NCBI RefSeq assembly: GCF_029873635.1
Contig: NC_080417.1
Location: forward strand, 33,220,214 to 33,284,213
Source of the DNA: Malania oleifera
Taxonomy: Eukaryota; Streptophyta; Magnoliopsida; Santalales; Ximeniaceae
DNA length: 64,000 nucleotides
Reading direction: 5' to 3'
Below are positions 49,330 through 63,200 of this stretch, in pieces. Position 1 is the stretch's first letter, and each line of letters starts with the position of its first letter. The notes beneath the pieces are model-generated. The model searched no databases. It was given only the letters and a program-made list of their open reading frames with translations, and was not told where the DNA came from. The position numbers were made by a program, and so were the translations under genes.

Positions 49330-50469
49330 GCGTCAACCTTTCTGAACAACAATAGGAGGATCAATATCATGGGAAGTTTGATCATTAGACAAGGAAACCA
49401 AAGGTGTGGAAGTAGAAGATAGAGGGGACTCTTTTCCTTGGAGCCCCCGTCGTGAATACACCTGCACGTTAGGATGATCAAGGCGATTAGAAGGACTCGA
49501 ACTACATGGAGACTTAGATGGTTGGTTGGGCAAGGACAGCAACGTAGAAGCTGGAAGATTAGGCAAAGGAAAAGTCTCATTGAGCTCAGAAGCACTCAGT
49601 GACTGGGTGTAGTAAGGTGTAGGCTCAAAGAAAGTAACATCGGCAGAAACAAAGATGTGATGCAGCACAGGACTATGACAATGATATCCCTTTTGAGTAT
49701 GTGATTAGCCCATAAGGACACATTTTATTGCATGAGGATCCAACTTATCAACCCTAGGAGTTGGTTGATGAACAAAGGACACACCCAAATATACGAAGAG
49801 GAAGAGAAAATAAAGGTGAATTAGGAAAGAGAATGGAGTAGAGAATTTTACCACTAAGAACAGAGGATGACATTTTGATGATCAGATAACAAGCAGTATG
49901 TGCAATGTCACTCCAAAACACTTTAGGTACATGCATTTGATAAAGTAAAGTGCGAATGATTTCAACAAGATGTCTGGTTTTTTGCTTTGCAACGCCATTT
50001 TGTTGAGGAGTGTGGGCACAGGATGATTGATGAACTATACCACACTAAGTCATATAAGTAGTGAATTGTGCATTGAAAAACTCTTTAGCGTTATCACTTT
50101 GAAGCATTCGAACTGGCAAACCAAATTGAGTTTTATTTCAAAACAAAAGGCGTAAAATACATGAAATAACTCAAAATAATCTTTTATTAAATATAACCAA
50201 GTCATTCTTGAATAATCATCATCCACAAAGGTTACAACGTACTGGAAACCCAACTTGGACACAACCCTATTAAAACCCTAGACATCTGAATGAACTAACA
50301 TAAAAGGATTTGTAGCCAATTTATTGACCCGAGAAGTGAAAGAAACACGATGATGCTTTTCCAACTGACAAGACTCACAATCGAGACCAAACACAAAATT
50401 CAGACTAGGAACAAGACATTTTATCTTTTCCATTAAAGGATGACCTAGCTTCCTGAGTCCATAAATAGG
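49330..50469 (-). mobile_element. Copia pol fragment, minus strand (fossil)
   Basis: Reads right to left: GAG-pre-integrase (about 50460-50330), integrase core (MSKLGFQYVVTFVDDDYSR at 50262), integrase C-terminal part (MHVPKVFWSDIAHTACYLI at 49936), then the start of the linker before reverse transcriptase (FVSADVTFFEPTPYY, about 49640). No LTR and no reverse transcriptase. Broken, several breaks. Confidence 0.8.
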
Positions 50470-50829
50470 GCATCAATCCTTTCGTGTTAGTTCATTTAGA
50501 TATTTGGAGCCTTGGTCATGTCATGTCAAAGTTGGGGGTTTGATAGTTTGTTCCAATTGTCAATGATTGTTCTAGGATGCTTTGGATCTATTTGAATGAA
50601 AGATCGGTTAGAGTTGTTTAATATATTTTGCGCATTCTATTCTCATATAAGGACTTAGTTTAATGTAAAACACCTTGTTGTGAGAATGATAAGGAGTACT
50701 TTAGTACCCAATTCACTATCTATATGCTTAACTTTGGTATGATTCATCATTTATTTTGTGTCCACACTCCACACCAGATGGAGTCATAGAAGGGAAAAAA
50801 AGGTGTATTCTCTAAGTTACTTGTGCCCT

Positions 50830-52030
50830 ATTTTAGTTGAATAAAGATTAAGGTTAGAAACGAGGATCTCAGAAAATCAATTTGGTTTTATGCCTAAGAG
50901 ATCTACCACAGAAGCTATTTATCTTTTAAGAAGATTAATGGAAAAGTTTAGGGAAAAGAAGAGGGACTTACATATGATATTTATTGACATTGAGAAAGCA
51001 TATGATAGGATACCTAGGGAAGTTTTATGGTGGGTTTTAGAAAAAAAGGGTGTATGTTGTAGGTATATTGATGTCATTAATGATATGTACGATAGAGTAA
51101 TGACTAGTGTAAGGACTCTAGATGGAGAAACTAGAGAATTTCCAATTACCATAGGTGTACATCAAGGATCTGCTTTGAGTCCTTATCTTTTTGATTTAGT
51201 GATGGACCAATTGACTAAGAGTATTCAAAAGGAGGTTCCATGGTGTATGTTGTTTGCAGATGATATTGTATTAATTGACGAAACTAGGGACGGAGTAGAG
51301 GCTGAGTTAGAATTATGGAGAGAAGCTTTGGAATCTAGAGGCTTTAGGATAGGTAAAAATAAAATAGAATATATGAAATGTAATTTTAGTAATGATAGGT
51401 GGAATATTGGAGACAACGTTAAGCTTGATGATGAAGAAATAAATAGCACTTGTAGTTTCGATACCTTGGATCTATTATGCAAGCTGAAGGAGAAATTAAA
51501 GATGATGTAATGCATAGAGTTGAAGCAGGTTGGGTAAAATGGAGAAGTGCTTCAAGTGTGCTATGTGATCGTAGAATACCAGTTATGCTATATGGATCAG
51601 AATGTTGGGTGACAAAGAAACATAATATCCAAAAAGTAAAAGTTGCGGAGATGAGAATGCTTAGATGGATGAGTGGTATAACATTGAAAGATAAATTAAG
51701 GAATGAACATATTCGTAGTAAGTTAGGTGTAGCTCCTATAGAAGATAAGATAAAGGAGGAACGACTCAGATGGCATGGACACTTGCAAAGTAGGCCACAC
51801 AGTGCCCCTATGAGGAAGAGTGACTTAGTTACTGTAAAGGGCAGTAGAAGGGATAGGGGTAGACCTAAAATAATTTGGGAGGAGGTAGTGAGTAAGGATT
51901 TAATATCTTTGAATATATTAAAAGAAATGGTCCATGATCGCATAAATTGGCGGAAAAAGGATTCATATAGCCGACCCCAATTAGTGAGACTAAGGCTTGG
52001 TTTTGTTGTTGTGTTGTTGTTGTTATCATT
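50830..52030 (+). mobile_element. RTE-type LINE, 5' truncated
   Basis: The reverse transcriptase from its middle: ENQFGFMPKRSTTEAIYLLR, IFIDIEKAYDRIPREVLWWV, GVHQGSALSPYLFDLVMDQL and the FADD catalytic box (51252-51263). A second frame (51477-52010) carries the C-terminal region with LYGSECWVTKKHNIQ, MRMLRWMSGIT and RLRWHGHLQSRP. A frameshift lies near 51430-51480. It ends in a TTG repeat (51998-52023), as plant RTE elements do. Endonuclease and 5' part are missing. It lies within the copia integrase. No target duplication found by eye. Confidence 0.9.
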
Positions 52031-52729
52031 TTTTATTTTTATTTTTTTTGAAATGATGTTTTGTCCCTTGTTTGCTCTCGTCTTCTATTTTTCGGTGGTA
52101 AAACACCCTCTTCAATTTTCTTCCTAAAGGCTACTTGTCTAACTTCCTCTCCTTATATTTTTTGATGTGTCCTTTGTCCGTTAGTTAAGTCTAGGAATGG
52201 GTAAGTTGGATCCTTATGCTATCAATGTATTTTTTTGGGGTTATTCTTATGCTCAAAAGAGATATTGATGTTAATAGGCCAATTTTGCACTGATTCTTTG
52301 CCACTAATGACATTACTTTCTTTGAGTCTTAATGATACTATTCTAATTCCTAAAGCCTTGTTGACGTTCCCTAACCTTCCAGACCCTAACCTATTATCTT
52401 TACCCAATCTTTGTTGCATCTACATCTTGTTTGATTCCATCTCATTGTTTGGATCGTCATAATTTGTAGGTGTACACACGACAACGACTCAAAGGATGAG
52501 AACCTCCTTGAGCTTCTACTTCTAAGCCTTTGGTTTCCTCATCTGGTGATCCTATTTCCATGTTGATCTCCTATTATTGTTTAGAAATGTAAATGCAGTT
52601 GTGCCAACGTCATATCTCTAATTTTTCTTGGTTATGTTTCTTGTTACCCTTGTAATATTGTTTTGTTAGTACTCTATCAGTGCTCTTCCTAAGTTTGTCA
52701 TTGAAGCCTTGCCCCATTTTAGGTGGAGG

Positions 52730-53110
52730 AATGTAATGGCTGAAGAGATGCATGCATTATGGAATAATGGCACTTGCAATTGGTATCTTTTCCTGATTAG
52801 TCTATAGTTGGCTGTATATGGTTAAGGTCAATCTTGATGGTTCATTCGAAGGTCTGCTTTGTTGCTAAAGGATTGGTGTATGGTTTGTATTATTTTGACA
52901 CATTCTCCTAGTTGCCGAACTTTGGAATGTAATGACCAAAGAGATGTGTGCATTATCAGATACACTTGCAATTGGTATCTATTCCTGATGACTCTATAGT
53001 TGGCTATGTATGGCGAAGGTCAATCCTAATGGTTCATTTAAAGGTCTGCCTTGTTGCTAAAGGACAAGTGTATGATTTGTATTATTTTGACATATTCTCC
53101 CTAGTTGCCA
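52730..53110. repeat. Tandem duplication, unit about 190 bases
   Basis: 52730-52922 and 52925-53110 both run from GAATGTAATGGCTGAAGAGA-like to TAGTTGCCRAACTT, about 85% alike by eye. They lie in the copia reverse transcriptase region. Confidence 0.75.
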
Positions 53111-54539
53111 AACTTGTCTCAGTTCATTTGTTCATCTCCTTAGCCATCATTTGTCGTTGTCCTTTGCGTTAGCTAGAAGTACCATTTGTACACATAAGAA
53201 TTCCCTTCGTTACATGATTTCTTCTTCATATAGATAGATATAGGATCTTTGGGGCAGTTACTTAGAAGTACATTTTATGTAACAATCCTTCTTGGAATCC
53301 CATGATCCTAAAATGATCTTACTGCATGGTGATCTTCTGGAGGAGGTTTATATGGAGTAACCACTTGGGTTTGCTGCTCAAGGGAGTTGGGATTAGTGTG
53401 TCGGGTCAAGAAATCCTTGTATGGTCTTAAGCAGTCTCCTCGAGCATGGTTTAGTCAATTTAGTGCCGTAGTACTTGAGTTTGGTCTTCATTGGTGTGTA
53501 GTCTTCTAAGCGTTGCATTTTCTACATACTAAATTTCAGACAAAAAATTTTGGGCCGTTAAAATACTTTTTGGGTATGGAATCCATATTTTGTATGGGGA
53601 TCCTTTTGCCACACAGAAAGTATGTTCTATACCTTTTAGAGGAGACTGGTTTGTTGGGATCCAAACTTATAGATACACCCATGGATCCTAATAACAAATT
53701 AGCTCTTGATGTGGGTGATTTCTTGGCTGACCTAGGATGATATCAATGTTTATTTAAACTTTGAACTATCTTATAGTCACTCAATCGGATATGTCTTTCA
53801 CAAGATGTGTTGTAAGCGAAGTTCTTGATTCTCTGAGATCAAGTCAGTGGGATGCAGTCATTCATATCTTAAGGATGCCTCAAAGGTGCACATGAGAGGT
53901 GTCCTTTACCAGGGTCAGGGTCACACTCACAATCAAGAATTTACAGGTGCAGATTGGGCTATCTGAGCATTGTGTTTTTGTTGATGGTAGCTTGGTATCG
54001 TGAATAGTAAGAAATAAGCTGTGGTGGCTTAATCAAGTGCTGATTTATATTATCGAGCCATGGCACACTCTACATGGGAGCTTGTTTGGCAGTAGAACAT
54101 GTTGGGAGAACTAGGTTTTCTAGATACTTAGCCCATAGAGTTAATGTGTGATAATTAAGCTATTATTCATATTGCCTCTAATAGTCCTACATAGCGGATG
54201 AAGCACATGGAACTTGATTGTCACTTCGTTTGGTATAAACTTGTGCAGAACTTCATTACGACCTCTATGTGACTTCATCATTTTAATATGTGTTCTATTG
54301 TTTAGCACTTCAATTATGTTAGTATACTTATCTTTTGTTGTTTCCAAAAATGAATAGATCATGGTCCAGAGTATATTGCATGTATATGTCCTCCTGTAAA
54401 AAACTCTTGTAGATTGCTTGTTTGTGGCATTTCATGCTTTTAAGAGAAATGTGGTTACCTTTCAACTTCATCGTCATATAAATTTGTATTGGTTATTTGA
54501 ACAATGCTTCTTGGGATTTAAAAAGAGTAGGAAAAACTA

Positions 54540-55424
54540 AGGGGCCGTTGGTATCATTGTTAAAAAATTATGAAAACGAAAACCAGAAACGAAAATTAAA
54601 AACTAGAAACTGAAATTAAAATTTGAAAAGCAATAACCTGTTTGGTTAATATTTCCAAAACTAAAACAAATTAAAAACTTGATTAAACAATTGCTTATTT
54701 TTGTCCTTGAATCAAATAATAGTTACAAAATATGATTAGAATAATAAAACTACAAAGTATTATAGATTACAAATACTATAATAAAAAAAATGATTATAAT
54801 TATTTTACTTAATTATTATATTTCAAAATTCACTTTACAAGAACAATCATGCTGTACATAACTACTGAAATATAGTAGAAATATTTTGTACATGACTTTT
54901 ATTATTATTTATTTTTTTTAAAAAAATTTATGGGTATTTTTTATTTTAAATATATTTTAAATTCATTTGATTGGGGATGGGCCTTGGATCAATAGTAAGG
55001 TTGCTCCTTTGTGACTAGTTGGTCATGGTTTTGAGTAAAGGAAACATCCTCTCCGCATTAAAGCAACGTTACTGTGGTGACTCTCTCCCTAGCCTCGCAA
55101 AGCGGGGAGCGTTGTGGCCTGGGGATGCCCTTTTTAAAAATTCATATGATCATTTTATTTTAACTTTAATTTAAAAATTATGGATAAAATGAATGATTAA
55201 ATTCAAAAATTTTAACCCTGGGTACTAAATATTCTGGCAATAAGTTGCCAACACAACTGAAAATCATGATGTTCAATGTTTTTTTTTTTTTTGCAAATAG
55301 ATGAAAACTGTCAATAGAAACAGAGAACTTGCAATATAAACAAATGCGATTTTATAATTAGTTTCTCACTGTACAGAATCGAAAACAAAAAACCAAAAAC
55401 AGAAACAATGCTAAACAGGCCCTA
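54540..55424. mobile_element. hAT-like MITE carrying an Au SINE
   Basis: The ends AGGGGCCGTTGGTATCATTG and, in reverse, AGGGCCTGTTTAGCATTGTT are inverted repeats followed by A/T-rich GAAAAC-type sequence, the pattern of hAT MITEs. No coding. The SINE at 54972-55138 sits inside. No exact 8-base duplication seen. Confidence 0.6.
54972..55138 (+). mobile_element. Second Au-type SINE, with 12-base target duplication
   Basis: GGGCCTTGGATCAATAGTAA, then GTGACTAGTTGGTCATGG, then GAAACATCCTCTCCGCA and a GCGGGGAGCGTTGTGGCC 3' part: Au landmarks, diverged, with the middle degraded. AATTCATTTGAT (54960-54971) and AATTCATATGAT (55139-55150) agree at 11 of 12. Confidence 0.75.
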
Positions 55425-55672
55425 ATCTTTTTGAGTTTCAAGAATCAAGTTCTTTAGGTTTTATTTTATTCATTATTATTATATTCCTCAAATTCTGTCA
55501 TTTTCTATTCTGGATTTGATAAATTTATGGCATTTTAATTTGATATAATTCTGTAAATATTCATTCTTTTATTGTTTCTTTGATACAGTGAGGGTAGAGT
55601 TTTAGGCAAGGAACACGTAACTATAATTCAATTCATGTTTTCAATTGCAGATACGGGACAATTCCCTGTTAG

Positions 55673-55729
55673 ATGAGGACTGATGTTGCTGAAATAATGG
55701 GAACAGTTCCATATCCTTGTGCTGTGAAG
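55673..55729 (+). CDS. PUB5: PUB5-like exon 2, residues 1-19
   Basis: The exon begins at 55651 after an acceptor; ATG at 55673 is the first in it. Codes MRTDVAEIMGTVPYPCAVK, then the donor GTATAA. The 22-base upstream part has no other ATG. Confidence 0.85.
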
Positions 55730-58700
55730 GTATAAAAGTTTCAAGTTAATTCCTCTTCTTGTGTTTTAAATGTTTGACACTGAATGTGGAGTTCAATTGA
55801 TTATGTGGCATCAAGATATTTCATTGATTGTAAGTCTGTAAGCATGCGTGACAGTTTTCTACATTAAATAATTTGTAGAAAGCTACTTTATTTCAGTATG
55901 CATTGGATTTTATTATATTGGAGAAATGGCTATATTACATTTACAACACATGAAGTTTGACTATGTGTGTTGTATGATGTATCATGTCTACTACTTTCCA
56001 TAAACTTAGCATGTCTATTTCTTCTGAAAAAGAGATTTGTTTCATGCATGAGGCAATTTGATATCAATTGCTAATGTAAAACCACAGAAAAAGAGGGAAA
56101 ACAACATTTGAAGTTATACTATTTCTTCAATCTAAAATGGTAGAAGGTAACATCAATACTGTTCCAGGAATGGTTCCCTGGGCATTTAAATGTTTACTTA
56201 TCTTTCAAAGACATGTTTGATAGCCTGCCACTTAATTGAGGGAAGTGGATTATTCTTTGGGGAACATCCTTTTTTCTTGCTTATGTAATATTTCTTTTAG
56301 TGCCTGAGTTCTTAGTGGGACAATTAAGGGCCTGTTTAGTTGTGGAGAACACTTTTCATTTTCCATTTTAGTTTTCCAAAAAAACATTTTTAAAAGAAGT
56401 TAGCTAATTTTTTATTTTACATAATTTATATGAAATAAATGAATAAGAATAAAAAATTTTGGCACTTGCTTGTAGAAATAGTTTTATTTTGTATTTCTAA
56501 TTCTTTAAATAATTACAAAAATGCCACCTTGTTTTTCAATTTTTCAAATTTATATAGGAAGGTTGGAGAACATCTTTTGATTATTTTCTAGATTTTTAAC
56601 TCTTAGTTTGCATATGGAAGCATGCGATTCGGATATTCAACTTTAATTTGTGAATTACGTATTGAGTTTTTTTCCAAATCCACAAATCTAAATTTAAGCC
56701 CCAAAATCCATGATCTGAAATATTACCTTATATAATTTTTGGAAAATTATAAAAAAGTTCTCTCTTTGTAATTGTCTTCAAATCTAGATATTAAGAATAA
56801 ATACTATTTTGCACATTTAAACAAACTCTTTATTTTCTACCTATTTAATGCAAATCTTGAGAAACTAAAAAATAAGATAAACTTTTTATAATTATTTGGA
56901 AAACTAAAAAATGGAGAATGGAAAATATTTTCCACAACTAAATGCTCCCTTTGAGATTCTTTTAAGAAATACGGGGATCTGTGTTTTGGCAGCAACTCAC
57001 TTTTGGGTGGTGGTCCCATTTAGATCAACACACTTTAGGAAGAAATATTTGAATACATATCAATAATTCTCTAAGCTTCTTGTGGATCAGACTGATTAGT
57101 GTCACTGCCCTTTTCTGCAACATTCTTCACTGAGTATCTAATGTCCTCTAAATGTTAATCCACACAATGGATGTGCTCAATATTGGACTAAACTGTGTGC
57201 ATAGATTGAATTCTTCAAGGACTGACTTTGCTGCTGTGGATTTTCTGGAGGCGTGGAGAATAGGAAATTGAGAAATGGCATAAGTTTGGAATGTTGTTCC
57301 TTGTCCATATTTTTTGTACAAATTTCAAATAAAAGAAGTTGATGAACTTCTGCATATGCTGAATTTCCCATCAGTAGATTTAAGAATGTGATGATAGGGA
57401 AACTTTATTGTAGGGAAGCTCAAATGAAGACTATACTTTTGCTTCTTGATCATTTGGATTGTATTGCTTTGTATTTTTTTTGAGTATGTCATGTACTCCC
57501 TATGAGGTATTTGGCTTTTTCTTCCTCGTCCACAGACTGCTTGGCCTTTTGGCTTTCCTTTTCTATAAAGTAAATTAAGAAACAGAATCACATGCACTCA
57601 TCAAAGAAAAAATTGAGGTATGGTGTAAACTCACAAAAGTCATGATGGTTTTGGGTTTTGTATGGAAGTCTAGTGGGATGTCTATCTACTGATTCAATCT
57701 TTTTTCTTTTTATGCGTTACGCGTTTCATATGTTCTATTCATTATACTGGGGGTATTTTATTAATAGTCTTTCATAATTTCAGGTGCATCATTTAATGTG
57801 CACAGAGCTTAGGAAGTTGCTTGATAGAATCTCAAAGATATTTCCAGAGATAGAAGCAGCTCGACCTCGATGTCCATCAGGAATTCAGGCACTATGCTCT
57901 TTACACCATGCATTTGAGAGAGCCAAATCAATCCTTCATTACTGCAGTGAGTCTAGTAAGCTGTACTTGGTATGTATTTTTAAAATTTATTTGTGAAAAG
58001 ACAAGAGAATTAGATGTATCATGATAGTTCAAATTTAGCATCATGCACATGAAAACCAGCATTAGTATAATGAAGGGTGAAAGTTAAGGAGTTGTCCCAA
58101 GAGGGGGGTGAATTGGATTATTAAAATTTATTTTAATTCTTTTTATGAATTCTTTGACCTCTTGTTAAATTACAGCAAAGAACTTAGTTTCTTAATCAAT
58201 CCACAATACAACACTTCAACACAGCACAAGACAACAAAACTTAAACAAACATCCAACCAATCAATCAAATTTAAAGTAATCAACCACTCAATATAATATT
58301 CAGCTTTTTGGCAATTCTCAGCTTTTGTATGTAGCCCTATGTATATGTTTGATTCAAGCCCTGTATTGATGAATTTGATTTCTTAATATGAAACACAATA
58401 TATAATCCAACACTCTTTCCAAAAACTTAGACTTTAAATAAACTTTAAGTTAATAAGTCTTGGGTTTTGACCAATCAACATACTCCCTTACGGTTTCCGC
58501 CAGTTATGTTGATCAACCAACGTACTTCATTTCGGTTTCTTCAAATCCCAAAATCAAATTAATCTTTAGTTTTTTTAATATCCAATCCATGTAGTGTTTA
58601 TGATAAAAAATTAAAACACAACCACACAGTTAATATTTGCTGGAAATTAAAGAGAGTAAGGAAAGAGAGTGACACCACGTTTTTTATGAGGTTCGGCTTA

Positions 58701-60192
58701 TCCCTAGCCTAAGTCTTCGCATTTGGCCAATACCACCAAAGGATTCCACTATACCGTTCCTTTCTAGGCGGAACAAACATTTTACAAACGATATCCCACA
58801 CTTAGACACTCCTTAAGTAGGTTAGAGCAACGCCTCTCCAAGTGATACCCCACACTCTGTCACTCCTTCAATAGGCTAGAGCTACGCCTCTCCAAGCGAT
58901 ACCCCACGCTCGGTCCAACGATACAACAACTTGAAATCATCAAGAACTACAAGAACAAGAACAATAACTTGAGTACAAGAGACACTCTCAGATAGAGTAG
59001 GTTAGTACAACAATCAATACAATATACTTCAATGTAAATTTAATATAAAGAAATTGAAGTTCAATGAAATTCTATCAACGGATTAAACTTCCTTTGATTG
59101 AAAGATTCAGACTTTAAAGCACAATTTCGTGTGAGATGATTAGCAAGAACTCAATTGAGATACCAGCAAGATGTGAGCAAGAAAGCTTTTCAGAATTGAG
59201 AGTACTTGAGAGTTTAGAGATTGCTAAAAATATTTCTTAGTAATTAAAATCCTTGTCTTGGGGGCTATTTATAGAGTTTAAAAAGTTATTTCCTTGCTCC
59301 CCAAGTTTACTTGGAGTGTTGGTCAAGTTTACAAAAAGATTGGAGTCCAAGAAACCAAATGTAAAAATTTTCCCGTTAGTATTTTTAAAAAATTCTGGAG
59401 TGGCAGTCGCCTGGCACGACTAGTCAGGCGCCTGTTTCAGTTAAATTCAAAAGTAAGAACACTGACAGTCACCTGTCAAAACTCAGCTAGGCGCCTCCGA
59501 TGACCAAGCAGGCGCCTGTAAGGCTACCATCAGGCCCCTGACACCTTTCTGTTTGCCAGTTCTTAAAAAACACAAATATAGTCAGTCGCCTAGGAGTTTT
59601 GGGCAGGCGCCTGAGCTTTCAAAAGCATTCGTTTTTCTTAAGATTTAACTTTGAAAACTCTTTTCATTTGAGACTTTCATTATTTATAACTTTGGAAATC
59701 ATATTTCAAGGCCTTTTCAAAATAGTTTCTAGGATTTTAATTTTTTCCTAAAAGAGTTTCAATGCTTTTATATTGAGTTTTACTTGAAGTACTTATATAA
59801 GACTTTCTTAAAACTTTTGACATTCTAAGCACTTAAGTCTTCATGCTTTGTTCTTTCTTTGGCTCCATCTTGTCTTCAAGCTTTTAGCAAGTTCTCTTTC
59901 ATGCTCTCATGATCTTCAAGCTTTATTGGACTTTAGCAAGTTCTCATTCATGCTCTCATGATCTTCAAGCTTTAATAGATCATCTTTAAATCCATGCCTT
60001 TTAAGTTTCATTTGATCATCTTTTTTTGGAGTATAAATTTTCATTGATCCTTGTGAGCTTTTGACTTTGTAGTCATATATTTGAGTCTTGAAATATCATT
60101 ACTTAACCAAATATGTTAAGTTACTCTTGTTTGTTATCATCAAAACAAGATTTGAAGCCTTATAAGGCCAACAAAGGGCCTTTGGTCTGTGA

Positions 60193-60248
<56 letters not shown>

Positions 60249-63200
60249 ATATATATATGTGTGTGTGTGTGTGTGTTGAGGCTTGACATTGTTGGTCCAT
60301 AACTTAAAATCATAAGCTTTTAGGTAAAGCGGTAGCTTAACAGGGTATTAGAGCAATGGTTGCTAGGAGGTCTTGGGTTATATTCTTGTCAGCTGTGTTT
60401 ATTGTAGTTTGTTGAAAAAATTATTGTGTTCCGAATATGGGTGTTATTCATTGCTTGTTTATCTCTCCTTGTGCAATTGCGCTGTATGTGCGGGGGAGTG
60501 TTAAGGCTTGATATATGTTGTTAGCCAAACAACACAACTTTTAGGTAAAGTGGTTGCTTAAAAATATATATTATTTAATGATGGGAAATCGAATCTGCCA
60601 ATATGGTTTGAGATTCTGATCTGCGGCCAAATTCTAAAATGTAGGGCCTGTTTAGTTGTGGAAAATGTGTTCCTTTTTCAATTTTTAGTTTTCTAAAGGA
60701 TTATCAAAATTTAAACATATTTTTTAATTTTCAGAGATTTGCATTAAAAATGTAGAAAATAAAGAGTTTGTTTAAGGTACAAACAAAATTTTCATTTTTT
60801 ATTTTTAGATTCAAAAATTACCACAAAAAGAATAACTTGTTTTCCAAATTCTCCAAAATTTATATTAGGTAATATTTAGAATTATGGATATCAAGCTTTA
60901 ATTTGGATTTGCATGGATTTAAAAAAAAAAAATTCTATACATAACCCATACAAATTAAAAGTACAGAATCTGAATTTCATGCTCCCATATGCATAGTAAG
61001 AGTTGGAAATCTAGAAAATGTTGAAAAGATGTTTTCTAACTTTTCTATATAAATTTGGAAAATTGGAAAACAAGGTGCATGTTTGTAGTTATTAGAAAAA
61101 TTAGAAATGAAGAAAAAAAAATGTTTTCACAAGCAAATAGTGCCGAAACTGTTTATTGTTATTCACTTATATCATACAAATGTCATAAAAATGAAAAATT
61201 AGCTAACCTTTTTCAAGTTTTTTGGAAAGCTAAAATGGAAAATGAAAAATGTTTTTCAAAACTAAATGAGCCGGTAGTTTTTGCTTTTTTTTTTTTTATT
61301 TTTTCCTCCTTCTCTTGAGTTTAAGTGGCGCTGATGGCTAATCAACACTTTAGCAATTTTTGGAGAAGCTGAAAACAATATTGCATGGCCATTAATATGT
61401 GATTCATTGGAGGCTTACATTGGGCTATGTATTTATATTTATGCTGATTGGTCAGCCCAGTGATTTGACTCTTGTCTTGAGTCAGCCACCTTAATCAATT
61501 TCATCTTGCATTACTTGGACACATGTTTCCATAATGAACCCTACTTGAATGACAAGATGGTTCATTTAATAGTAAAATGGTCTTTAATTTCTACTAAATT
61601 ATTGAAATTTCCATCAATTTCTTCGTTCCACCATCCTCAAAATCAAAATTAAAGTCAATTTCCATCAAAATTTTCACAAGTTACCCAAAACTTATCAAAA
61701 TATTTGAAATTTGAAGGAAATTTGTGAAAGACTATGGAACAGAATTTCCTTGAAATTGAAATTAGAGATACAAAAATCAAATTGAAATTCTGTCTGAATA
61801 AATCTTCTTTTAATTGAAAATATTTATTACAAGGACTTAAATGATGGTTTTTAAGACATTTGGAAATCCATGCAAAATTAAATTCAGATATCAACTATGA
61901 CATTTTATTTGGCCTCAATTCTAAATTAGTTGTTTTCACAAAAATAAATGATGTTGAACAGATTTGTAAATTTCATCCATATTAATTGAGTATGAATATG
62001 TTTAATATTGTTGTTATATGTAATTATTGTACCTTATACTCCACATACCTGTCATTGATATATTTTACTTATAGTAATTTAGTTCTAAATCTTGCATTAT
62101 GTTTATTAACATTTACTAAGATTTCATACCGAAATTCCATGTTTTATTATTAATTTCCATCATTTTTAAAAAATGGAAATCAAAATCAAAACTGATGTTG
62201 AAATTTCCATTGAAATTTCTATTCCTCTGAAGCCTCAAAATTTTAGTTGAAATTGAAATTGAAATTCTTGATTTTCTACTGTGATAAAAATATCTTTTTT
62301 CCCTTCATGTTTGATTTCATCCATTAAGTATTTAGCTGGTTTCCTCTTAGGATATGATTGATAATGCCTTGAAAATATATTCAGGCAATGACAGGCAATA
62401 AAATAGCCTCAAGATGTGAAAGATCAAGGGACCGTTTAGTGCACTGTTTGGGCCAAGTTCAGAACATGGTTTCAGTAATGTTGCAAGTACAGGTTGGTGA
62501 ACTTGACTTTTTGAGTACCATGATATGTATATACCATCTCAATTGTTGCACATCATGTTATCTTGTTTTCATTTTTCATTTTTCTTTGTTTATTGAACCA
62601 TGTAGAAAATGCATGGGCAAGAACATTTGAGTCCTGGATTGTTTACAAAATATTCTTTTGACTTGTTATACCCTCTCATCAATTTCAGGGATACCCACCA
62701 TGTGGGTTATAGGCACTGTTTGTAAATGACTTGATTTTCATGTGATAGCCATGCAAATCTAACCTTGACAACAATTTTCTACTGACTAAAGTAGATTGTA
62801 CATAGGTGACTTATTAGGCTTTGAATATTCCACTCTTCCTTATGAGTGTTTGGTCTCTCCTCCACTCCATGTGCATCCATCTACCTTTTCACTATGTTTA
62901 GAGAAACATTGGATTTGGATTTGTGTTTGATTTTGGATGAGATGTAATATAAAATTGTATTGAAAATTTTCCAAATCCGCTCAAATCCAAATTTAAGATC
63001 CGAAATCCATGCTGCCAAACGCAGCATGCATGTTGCATTTTTTTTTTTCAGGAAAAAATATTACATGAATCCATGTGCTTTACTGTGTGCATGCAACTAG
63101 TATTTTATATTCCACTGTTGAACCAGCCCAGTGACATTTGGTATCCACTTGTCATTTGCTTCGATCCCCACGCATGATGTGTTTGTCTGAATCCATGTGC

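Larger units (their letters stand above)
50470..54420 (+). mobile_element. Copia pol fragment, plus strand, with a LINE inside (fossil)
   Basis: Integrase (about 50470-50815; NPFVLVHLDIW, then CPHSTP-like phrase) is interrupted by the LINE at 50830-52030. It continues with integrase C-terminus and linker (52040-52270), reverse transcriptase (about 52690-53740, with LKYFLGMESIF and DTPMDPNNKLALD) and RNase H (about 53990-54290). No LTR beside it. Broken, more than ten breaks by eye, so old. Confidence 0.8.

Noticed and set aside
49032-49595. 187-codon minus ORF
   Set aside because: It crosses from unassigned sequence into copia linker in the wrong frame; the true copia frame is the neighbouring one.
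51419-51943. 174-codon minus ORF
   Set aside because: A shadow of the LINE C-terminal coding frame on the opposite strand.
61655-61894. 79-codon minus ORF
   Set aside because: Low-complexity AT-rich intron sequence without family likeness.
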